Shown: one piece after another, positions 40,340-46,576 of the stretch
How the letters are laid out: the number at the start of each line of letters is the position of its first letter
How positions within the stretch are numbered: the stretch's first letter is position 1
Origin: CBFGRV01 sp965651265
GTDB taxonomy: Bacteria > Bacteroidota > Rhodothermia > Rhodothermales > VXPQ01
Assembly (NCBI GenBank): GCA_965651265.1
Contig: CBFGRV010000026.1
Location: 1-46,576 of the forward strand
Length of the DNA: 46,576 nt
Direction: 5' to 3'
Translations under genes and position numbers: made by a program
The notes under the pieces: model-generated
The model's database searches: none
The model's input: the letters and a program-made list of their open reading frames with translations, nothing else
What the model was told of the DNA's origin: nothing

Positions 40340-42004
40340 TCATCCGATCAACTCTTGCGCATCAACACCGGCCGGCACATCGATCACGGGTGTCGGCTCC
40401 GGCTCCGCGATAATGCGCACTCGCCGCCCGTAGGTGCGTTCGAACAAGTCGGAAGCCCGGCGGCCGCCCCAAATGTCGAGCTGCGGATCGGCCTTGGTTC
40501 GAATGAAGAGAGTAAGCTTGTCGTCGCTGAGCTCGGATCGAACGTGCTGCACATTCTGAAAATGGCTCCTATCAAGCCCGTTGGCCAGCCGCAGGAAGGC
40601 ACCCAGCTCGTTGACAAGCTTCTGCTGCGCCGGCGCCAGCCTGCGATAGGCCATATGGCGGTCCTTCGGCATGCTCCGACGATGGTATCGCGCCACATGG
40701 GCCATGACGTCGATCTCCTCGGGCTGGAATCCCGTCCAATCGGCCTGCTTGATGAGATAAAGCGAGTGTTTGTGATGGCTGGACCGGCTGATGTAGTAGC
40801 CGACATCATGAAGGAGCGACGCATACTCGAGGAGCTCTCGTTCCTCTCGACCCAGACCGTGCAGAGGTCGGCACACGTCGAAGAGCAAAAGCGCCATCGC
40901 CGTCACATGCTGCGCGTGCTTCAAGTCCCACCCGAATCGATGGCCTACCTCATAAACGCTCCTTCGGCGCACGTCGGCATACGGCGAGACCCGCTCCAGG
41001 CGCTCGTAATTCTCATGGATGAAGTAGACGACCATCCCCTCGCGCAGCGCGTTCGGCGAGACCCTCACCCGACGGGCATCGAGGTCCTTGGTCAGCACAT
41101 CGATGAGTGTCGCACCCGCTACGATCTGGTCCACGCGCTTTTCGTCGATGCCCTCCATAGCGCGACGCTCGTCTCGCGTCGAGGTCATGATCAACTTCGT
41201 GACGGCGCGCAAATCCTCCTGCGCAAAGGATTGCAGGAAGATGGATCGGTTCGGGTCGCCGTACCGATTGGCGCAGACCTGCGCGATGTTCTCGAAGGTT
41301 CCGGAGGAGCCGACGATCTCCGTCACGCCATGCTCCCTTGCCGCCTGAAGGATCGGCTCCATGGCCGTGCGAAAGTGCTCGCGCATCGCGCGAAACTCCT
41401 GGCTGTCGACCGGATCGGTCGAAATGAATTGACGCGACACGCGCGCCGCCCCCAATTTCAGACTGGTCGCGAAGTAGATCTCGCGGCTCGTTCCGATGAT
41501 GAATTCCGTGGACCCCCCGCCTATGTCGACCATCAGGGTGGGACGTGTCATATCGAGAGCCCGGCGGATGCCCTGATAGATGAGTTTGGCCTCGAAGACA
41601 CCATCGATCGGACGCACGTGGATGCCGAGCTCCCGACGGATGCGCTCGATCAACTCTCCTCCGTTCGACGCCTCGCGGATCGCGCTCGTTGCGAAAGCCA
41701 GGTACTCCGTTGCCCCCCATCCTTCCGCGAGCATCTTGACGCGTTTAAGCGCCCGAAGCGATCGCTTGATCGCGCTTGGCGTCAGGCGTTCTCCGGAGAA
41801 GCCTCGCTCGCCCAGGCGAACCATCTCCTTGATCTTGTCAATGACCTCGAAGCTTCCATTCGGGAAGACATCGACGATCACCGTGTGAAAGGAGTTTGTG
41901 CCGAGATCGATAACGCAGACGCGGACGGGGTGCTGCTCAAGCCTGTCCTCGCCGTCGTCATGGCCGGTCACCATGCACGCCGCGTAATAGTCGACTTCCG
42001 CCAT
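40340..42004 (-). CDS. ppx: Ppx/GppA-family phosphatase with C-terminal HD domain (exopolyphosphatase-like)
   Basis: Members hydrolyse polyphosphate and/or pppGpp. The 554-residue protein has an actin-like N-terminal domain: CVIDLGTNSFHTVIVDV (about 30-46), AFATSAIREASNG, VDIGGGSTEFIIG (about 159-171) and VGSSGTFENIAQ. From about 330 comes an all-helical HD-type domain with LLEYASLLHDVGYYISRSSHHKHS (near 390-413), the long form seen in Ppx2/GppA proteins. The N-terminal about 25 residues (MAEVDYYAACMVTGHDDG) are outside the family core, and Met11 (41974) is an alternative start. It follows the exonuclease gene by about 50 bp on the same strand. Sequence cannot decide between polyphosphate and pppGpp as substrate. 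Confidence 0.9.
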   Translation of the reverse strand: MAEVDYYAACMVTGHDDGEDRLEQHPVRVCVIDLGTNSFHTVIVDVFPNGSFEVIDKIKEMVRLGERGFSGERLTPSAIKRSLRALKRVKMLAEGWGATEYLAFATSAIREASNGGELIERIRRELGIHVRPIDGVFEAKLIYQGIRRALDMTRPTLMVDIGGGSTEFIIGTSREIYFATSLKLGAARVSRQFISTDPVDSQEFRAMREHFRTAMEPILQAAREHGVTEIVGSSGTFENIAQVCANRYGDPNRSIFLQSFAQEDLRAVTKLIMTSTRDERRAMEGIDEKRVDQIVAGATLIDVLTKDLDARRVRVSPNALREGMVVYFIHENYERLERVSPYADVRRRSVYEVGHRFGWDLKHAQHVTAMALLLFDVCRPLHGLGREERELLEYASLLHDVGYYISRSSHHKHSLYLIKQADWTGFQPEEIDVMAHVARYHRRSMPKDRHMAYRRLAPAQQKLVNELGAFLRLANGLDRSHFQNVQHVRSELSDDKLTLFIRTKADPQLDIWGGRRASDLFERTYGRRVRIIAEPEPTPVIDVPAGVDAQELIG

Positions 42005-42055
42005 AAAGGGGGGTGGTCTGATCCGGATTCGGCCCTGTCAACACGGGCCCGACTC

Positions 42056-43762
42056 CTACGTTCCGATGTCGGGTTCAGCGACCAGGTCGGCGGCGGAGAA
42101 TTCCCGCTCCAACGCCTCGGCCACCAGGCGGCGGATTTCCGCAGGTGGCATGTCGGGATTCCACGGGATCTGCTTCACCTCGGATCGGCGCACATAGAGC
42201 CAGTGAGCGAGGAGATACATCTCATCGATCTCGCGCTCTCGATACACCTGCGGAATCGAACCGCTATCGAGGTGCCGCTCGAGAACGACTTCCAGCTCGT
42301 CGAGGTGGCTCTCCGTGGCATTGTCGATTACAACGGTGGCTACGTGTCGTCCTTTTACCACCAGCGAGAGGGTCGGGCTGCGTCCATCCCCACGATGAAG
42401 GATCACGGCATTGTGGTCGAGCACCCGCGTCGCGATGGCGCCTCGCTTCGCCATGATGTGCTCTAGCCGGCGGAGCCAGTCGCGATAGGTGGCCGCTTGT
42501 TCGAAGTCGAGCTCCTCAGATGCCCGCCGCATCGCCGCCTCGATCTGCTCGGCTATCCCGATGTCGACGCCGCTGAGGAAAGTACGCACTAGATCGAGTT
42601 CCTTCAGATAATCCGATGCATCCTCATGCAGACAGGGAGCAAGACACCGGCCGATGGAGCCGTACACACACCCACGGCCAAGTCTGAAGAGGTCGTCGTC
42701 GCACTCACGCAATCGAAAGAATCGATTGATGAGATCGACGAGGAACTCGGCCTCGTTTCGACTCGAGAGCGGTCCGTAGTACTCGGCGCCGTCGTCGTGA
42801 AGGAAGGCGCTCCACGATAAGACTGGAAATTCCCGACCCGTTTCGATCCGCAGAAATGGCCGGTTTTGGTAGCGTCGCGCGGCACGGTTGTAGGGGGGTT
42901 GAAGCTCCTTGATCTTTCGGGACTCCAGAACGAGAGCATCCAGCTCGGAGGGTGTCTCTTCCCATGTGATCTGCCGTACCGAGTCGACGAGCCGCCGAAC
43001 GTGGGGTTCGTGTCCCTCGACCGCTGTGAAGTAGCTCCGCACTCTCGCCACTAGCCGTTGGGCCTTCCCGACGTAGAGCACCTTTCCCCGCCCATCCTTC
43101 ATGAAGTAGACACCCGGCCCGTCCGGAAGGCTGTCGAGCACCTCATCGCGGATGCGGTTCAGGTGGGGTTTGTCCGCGTGCAATGCGCGGTACGGCTTGT
43201 GCTGGAAGGAGAGTACGCCCGGCAGGTCGTCGATGCCGAACTCGAGATCCAAGTGATCGAGCAGCCTTATCAGGATCTGTGCAGTGACCTCCGCATCTGG
43301 GAGTGCGCGATGATGGCGTCGATTTCGGATGCCGTAGAAATCGCACAGGGAGGCCAGCGATTTGGACCGAAGCCCGCGAAGCAGCCGGCGAGCCAGGCGC
43401 AGAGTGCATAGTTTGTGACCCGGAAAGCCGGGCCGACCGCACCTCTCGCTCTCACCCGTCAGCACGCCGGCGTCGAATTTCAGGTTGTGGGCGACGAACA
43501 CCCCATCCCCCAGAAAGGCCTCGAAATCGGAAAGCACGCGCTCGACCGGCGGGCCATCGAGCAGCATCGCCGTCGAAATACCCGTCAACCGGGTGATGTG
43601 CCGGGGTACCGCACATCCCGGATTGACCAACTGCTCGAAGCAATCGATGACCTGTCCACCCCGAAGCTTGACGGCACCTAGCTCGATCAATCGATCGTGC
43701 GCGGCCCTGCCCCCCGTCGTCTCGACGTCGACCACCACAAACGTTGTATCCGCGACCCGCAT
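42056..43762 (-). CDS. DEDDh 3'-5' exonuclease fused to UvrC/Cho-like GIY-YIG nuclease
   Basis: A 568-residue fusion. Residues 1-175 are a DnaQ-like DEDDh exonuclease: VVVDVETTGG (Asp12, Glu14), FVAHNLKFDAGVL, and HHRALPDAEVTAQIL for the HxxxxD site. Residues about 210-295 are a GIY-YIG endonuclease (GPGVYFMKDG, VLYVGKAQRLVARVRSYF). Next is a Cys-containing segment (CVYGSIGRCLAPCLH, near 372-386) and a UvrB-interaction-like helical pair (EELDFEQAATYRDWL, near 415-430). The C-terminal RNase H-like endonuclease and HhH domains of full UvrC are absent. This DnaQ-Cho architecture occurs elsewhere, for example in Actinobacteria. A role in DNA repair is likely, the exact substrate unknown. Confidence 0.9.
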   Translation of the reverse strand: MRVADTTFVVVDVETTGGRAAHDRLIELGAVKLRGGQVIDCFEQLVNPGCAVPRHITRLTGISTAMLLDGPPVERVLSDFEAFLGDGVFVAHNLKFDAGVLTGESERCGRPGFPGHKLCTLRLARRLLRGLRSKSLASLCDFYGIRNRRHHRALPDAEVTAQILIRLLDHLDLEFGIDDLPGVLSFQHKPYRALHADKPHLNRIRDEVLDSLPDGPGVYFMKDGRGKVLYVGKAQRLVARVRSYFTAVEGHEPHVRRLVDSVRQITWEETPSELDALVLESRKIKELQPPYNRAARRYQNRPFLRIETGREFPVLSWSAFLHDDGAEYYGPLSSRNEAEFLVDLINRFFRLRECDDDLFRLGRGCVYGSIGRCLAPCLHEDASDYLKELDLVRTFLSGVDIGIAEQIEAAMRRASEELDFEQAATYRDWLRRLEHIMAKRGAIATRVLDHNAVILHRGDGRSPTLSLVVKGRHVATVVIDNATESHLDELEVVLERHLDSGSIPQVYREREIDEMYLLAHWLYVRRSEVKQIPWNPDMPPAEIRRLVAEALEREFSAADLVAEPDIGT

Positions 43763-43822
43763 AACAGATAGGGTCGATTCCTGCTCGAGTGCGACCGCCG
43801 CTTTGGCCGCGGGTGGACCGTT

Positions 43823-45247
43823 CTACTCGAGCGTAATCAACTCTGGCTGCATCCCAATGGCATCGAAAATGAAGCGACCGATCGCGGCATTATCGACCAC
43901 GCCACGGAGTCGTTCGGAGCCTGGCCCAAAGGCGTAGAGTCCCACGTCGATGGCGGTGTGCCCGTCGGTGGTCCATCCGATGACGGCTCTGCGCGCGATG
44001 ATTTCGCCCACCACATACACCAGGCGCCTCTTGGTCCGGGCGTCCGTGATGACCGCTATTTCTTCGTCCGTTAAGTCGTCGACCCTGGCCAATTCCGCCA
44101 TCACCGAACGGATATCGGCATCATCATCCTGTAGCCTCGCCGCGATCCGTCCCGCTGAAGCCCGTACGTCGGCGAGCACACCTGGCCTCCAGTCGTATAC
44201 TCCACGTCCGTGGAGACTACGCCAGTAGGTTGTTTCGGATGGATTCCCCTCGGCAGTCTCCGCCGGAAGAGCCGCACGGCCCAGAGACAGGCCACCGGTT
44301 TCATGGTCGGCCGTCGCTATGACAACCGTGTGGCCATCCTGACGTGCAAAATCGATGGCTACCTTGAAAGCCTCGTCATAGTCGATGACCTCACGAGCTG
44401 CCGCCGCGGCGTCGTTCTCGTGCGACGCGTGATCTACGCGGCTGCCCTCTACCATCAGAAAGAACCCTTTCTCATGGCGACTCAGCAACTCGATGGCCTT
44501 CCGGGTCAGAGTGGCAAGATCCGCTTTACCCGGTTCTCGATCGATGACGTAGGGGAGATGGTCCGCTTCGAGAAGCGCGATCACCGGCGTACTGTCGATA
44601 GACGGAAGCTCGTCGTAGTCCGTGACCACCCTGTAGCCCAGTTCACGCGCCTCATCGAGCAAATTTCGGCCATCCTCACGCGAGCCTCCCGCGGCCTCGG
44701 GCAGATAGAATCTGCGTCCGCCGCCGAACAGTACATCAATCCCCTTTCGAATTTGCTGGGCGGCGATATCCTGCTCCATCCACCGTTCAGGAACATGCGA
44801 CGAAAATGAGGCGGGCGTGGCATGTGTGATGCGACTGGTGGCCACGAGTCCGGTTGCCATGCCCTGTCGTTCAGCGGCGTCCACGACGGTTGGAATCGGC
44901 TGCCTCAGGGTATCGACACTGATAGCAGAGTTGTACGTCTTGACCCCTGCCGCGTATGCCGTCGCACTCGAAGCCGAGTCCGTCACACGCTCCTTCGCTG
45001 AATGCGTCATGACGGTCCCGCTAAGAAAGGCATCCAGATAGAGCGCATCGCGGAGGCCGAGATACTTGGCCATCTCACGACCGAGGGTCAACTGTGCGAT
45101 GCCTCCGCCATCGGCTATGAAAAGTATGACGTTCCGGGGGCGAACCTCGGTAGCTTCGGCAGGCGCGGGTGATTGGGCAGAGGTCGCACACGCCAGGTTG
45201 ACGAAAATGATCAGCACCAGAAGCCATCCGATGCGGCCCTGTATCAT
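43823..45247 (-). CDS. phoA: Secreted alkaline phosphatase (PhoA family)
   Basis: Alkaline phosphatase releases phosphate from organic esters outside the cytoplasmic membrane. From the ATG at 45247 the product is 474 residues, with a signal peptide (MIQGRIGWLLVLIIFVNLAC, then ATSAQ). Motifs: NVILFIADGGGIAQ (first metal ligand), VTDSASSATAYAAGVKTYN with the phosphoserine at residue 91, RITHATPASFSSH, FFLMVEGSRVDHASHEND, VVIATADHETGG and a C-terminal TDGHTAIDVGLYAFGP supplying the last histidine. An upstream ATG at 45274 adds 9 residues and weakens the signal peptide. Release by signal peptidase I after TSA fits better than a lipobox. It diverges from mdh. Confidence 0.93.
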   Translation of the reverse strand: MIQGRIGWLLVLIIFVNLACATSAQSPAPAEATEVRPRNVILFIADGGGIAQLTLGREMAKYLGLRDALYLDAFLSGTVMTHSAKERVTDSASSATAYAAGVKTYNSAISVDTLRQPIPTVVDAAERQGMATGLVATSRITHATPASFSSHVPERWMEQDIAAQQIRKGIDVLFGGGRRFYLPEAAGGSREDGRNLLDEARELGYRVVTDYDELPSIDSTPVIALLEADHLPYVIDREPGKADLATLTRKAIELLSRHEKGFFLMVEGSRVDHASHENDAAAAAREVIDYDEAFKVAIDFARQDGHTVVIATADHETGGLSLGRAALPAETAEGNPSETTYWRSLHGRGVYDWRPGVLADVRASAGRIAARLQDDDADIRSVMAELARVDDLTDEEIAVITDARTKRRLVYVVGEIIARRAVIGWTTDGHTAIDVGLYAFGPGSERLRGVVDNAAIGRFIFDAIGMQPELITLE

Positions 45248-45372
45248 CTTAGATTTCACTCCGATGTACGACATTCCAAACGCTCTACCGTGTAGTTCTC
45301 AGTGAAGGGCGGCGGCGACAGCCGTACGGGCTCTCGCAGAAGAGACCACCGCCCCTAAACTAAATAGATTTT

Positions 45373-45387
45373 TGCCAAATATTGGCA
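45373..45387. promoter_or_regulatory. Inverted repeat upstream of mdh, candidate operator
   Basis: TGCCAA-ATA-TTGGCA is a perfect 6-3-6 inverted repeat in an AT-rich patch (AAATAGATTTT just upstream) within the 221-bp gap between phoA and mdh, about 80 bp before the mdh start. Size and symmetry fit a dimeric regulator site, but no regulator can be named. Confidence 0.4.
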
Positions 45388-45453
45388 GACGCCCAATGTT
45401 CGGATGGTCTTCTTGACGAATCCATCAGAACACGTCACGCACTTACAGGAAAC

Positions 45454-45459
45454 GAGGAA
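45454..45459 (+). promoter_or_regulatory. Ribosome-binding site deciding the mdh start
   Basis: GAGGAA lies about 9 nt before the ATG at 45469. The frame is open back to 45382, which overlaps the inverted repeat region, but those 29 residues are not part of the family, so 45469 is preferred. Confidence 0.6.
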
Positions 45460-45468
45460 AGAGTAAGT

Positions 45469-46410
45469 ATGGAGGCCACCAAGGTCACGGTCATCGGTGC
45501 CGGAAACGTAGGCGCAACAGTCGCAGATTGCGTGGCTAAGAAGGATATGGTGGATGAGGTCGTGCTCATCGACATCGTCGATGGCCTGCCGCAGGGAAAG
45601 GCCCTCGACATCCAGGAATCTGCACCTATCCATCTGTTCGATACCCGCGTCACGGGCACAAATACGTACGAGGCAACGGCAGGATCAGATGTCTGCGTCA
45701 TCACCGCCGGGCTCGCTCGCAAGCCTGGTATGAGCCGCGACGATCTACTCAGCAAGAACGCCGAGATCGTGCGATCCGTGACGGAGCAATTCATCGCGCA
45801 TAGTCCCAATGCCATCCTCATCGTCGTCTCGAATCCCCTGGACGTGATGACGTACGTCGCCTTCGCGACCAGCAACTTCCCCGGCCACCGCGTGATGGGC
45901 ATGGCCGGAGTCCTCGACACGGCCCGATACAGAGCCTTCATCGCCATGGAACTGGGCGTGTCCGTGCGAGACATCCAGGCACTGTTGATGGGTGGTCACG
46001 GAGATACCATGGTACCTCTCCCGCGCTATACGACGGTCGCGGGCGTACCTCTCGAGCAATATCTGGAGCGCGAGAAGATCGATCAAATCGTCGAGCGAAC
46101 GAAGACGGGTGGCGGAGAGATCGTGCAGCTCATGGGTACGTCGGCGTGGTATGCCCCGGGAGCGGCGGCCGCTGAGATGGTCGAAGCCATCGTCAAGGAC
46201 TCCGGACGGGTGCTCCCCTGTGCCGCCAGACTAGAGGGTGAGTACGGATTGAGCGATCTATTCATCGGCGTACCCGTGCGCCTTGGACGGCGCGGTGTCG
46301 AGGAGATTGTAGAGGTCGAACTCTCTGATGATGAACGCCGCCTTCTCGACACGTCCGCCGAGCACGTTCGGAGCAATCTCGAGGCGCTGCAGCGACTGCA
46401 GTCAGCTTAG
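45469..46410 (+). CDS. mdh: Malate dehydrogenase (LDH-like type)
   Basis: Mdh interconverts malate and oxaloacetate with NAD in the citric acid cycle. The 313-residue protein has the Rossmann loop VTVIGAGNVGATVA (6-19), Asp35 in VLIDIVDG indicating NAD preference, substrate arginines at 84, 90 and 153 (GLARKPGMSRDDLL; VLDTARYR), VSNPLDVMTYVA, Asp150 and catalytic His177 in MGGHGDTMVPL. Arg84 at the specificity position marks malate rather than lactate dehydrogenase. It closely resembles the Salinibacter ruber enzyme as I recall it, one reason for placing the organism in Rhodothermia. It has its own control region, diverging from phoA. Confidence 0.96.
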   Translation: MEATKVTVIGAGNVGATVADCVAKKDMVDEVVLIDIVDGLPQGKALDIQESAPIHLFDTRVTGTNTYEATAGSDVCVITAGLARKPGMSRDDLLSKNAEIVRSVTEQFIAHSPNAILIVVSNPLDVMTYVAFATSNFPGHRVMGMAGVLDTARYRAFIAMELGVSVRDIQALLMGGHGDTMVPLPRYTTVAGVPLEQYLEREKIDQIVERTKTGGGEIVQLMGTSAWYAPGAAAAEMVEAIVKDSGRVLPCAARLEGEYGLSDLFIGVPVRLGRRGVEEIVEVELSDDERRLLDTSAEHVRSNLEALQRLQSA

Positions 46411-46451
46411 GCCCTCGAAGTTACCCTGGAGCCCGCCTGCCCTCCTGGCAC

Positions 46452-46576
46452 CTAGTCGACGGGCCCGATCTCCTGGCGTCCGAGCTGGACGTGCAGCACG
46501 CGAAGTCTTTCGTTGATCCGTCGCACTTCTTCGAACAGCGCCGGCCGTTCAAAACGATTGCAGGCCGTGTTCAGCA
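46452..46576 (-). CDS. C-terminal fragment of an unidentified protein, cut by window edge
   Basis: The last 40 codons of a minus-strand gene are visible, ending in TAG at 46452-46454. The tail reads FERPALFEEVRRINERLRVL and then HVQLGRQEIGPVD: a charged, probably helical or coiled-coil segment. Third codon positions are strongly GC-rich, like the neighbouring genes, which supports coding. Too little is visible to name a family. It converges on mdh with a gap of about 40 bp. Confidence 0.5.
   Translation of the reverse strand, partial: LNTACNRFERPALFEEVRRINERLRVLHVQLGRQEIGPVD

Noticed and set aside
40355..42466. 703-codon open frame on the plus strand opposite ppx and the end of the exonuclease gene
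   Set aside because: It is fully antisense to two genes with clear family motifs, has no recognisable domain, and is rich in His, Arg, Asp and Val as expected for the complement of GC-rich codons. Its length is striking, but the pattern recurs opposite other genes here.
1..46576. Search for CRISPR arrays, tRNA or rRNA genes, transposases, integrases and toxin-antitoxin pairs
   Set aside because: None recognised by eye. A small RNA or a degenerate tRNA could be missed without a covariance-model search.

Overview
The window is dense, high-GC bacterial chromosome with short intergenic gaps. It carries no rRNA, tRNA, CRISPR array, insertion sequence or phage gene that I could see. The best taxonomic guess is Bacteroidota, class Rhodothermia (Rhodothermus/Salinibacter relatives). 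Two things point there: the complex I block nuoJ-K-L-M-nhaD-pcd-nuoN, an arrangement reported for Rhodothermus marinus, and a malate dehydrogenase that closely resembles the Salinibacter enzyme as I remember it. Neither was tested by a search.

Layout. (1) 1-6796, minus strand: a tight run of a response-regulator/AraC protein with a degenerate histidine-kinase module, egtB and egtD (ergothioneine synthesis), a thioredoxin-like DUF255 protein, and a thiolase cut by the left edge. (2) 6869-9050, plus: an overlapping pair of membrane PH-domain proteins (YdbS/YdbT type). (3) 9271-24968: eight alpha-glucan/trehalose genes. malQ-treZ-treY (plus) converge on glgX (minus), which diverges from glgE-treS/mak-glgB (plus). 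Together they encode both directions between glucan and trehalose: TreY/TreZ release trehalose from glucan; TreS, maltokinase and GlgE rebuild glucan from trehalose through maltose 1-phosphate; GlgB branches, GlgX debranches and MalQ rearranges. (4) 25218-29371: queE (minus), then a fadI-fadJ beta-oxidation pair (plus). (5) 29455-32098, minus: nicotinamidase, a stand-alone receiver, Mn-type superoxide dismutase with a clear terminator, and a PH-like/SHOCT protein. (6) 32155-40069, minus: the membrane arm of complex I (J, K, L, M, N) with a NhaD-type antiporter and a pterin-carbinolamine dehydratase between nuoM and nuoN. (7) 40340-45247, minus: a Ppx/GppA-HD phosphatase, a DEDDh exonuclease fused to a UvrC/Cho-like nuclease, and a secreted alkaline phosphatase. 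(8) 45469-46410, plus: malate dehydrogenase, followed by the C-terminus of an unidentified minus-strand gene at the right edge.

The genes suggest an aerobic, respiring heterotroph that stores glucan, probably uses trehalose as a stress solute, oxidises fatty acids and invests in oxidative-stress defence (ergothioneine, SodA). I found no clearly undescribed multi-gene system. The items most worth a second look are the kinase-dead regulator at the head of the egt cluster, the closed trehalose-glucan loop, and a few inverted repeats near gene starts. Many long open frames lie opposite real genes; I treat them as high-GC shadows.
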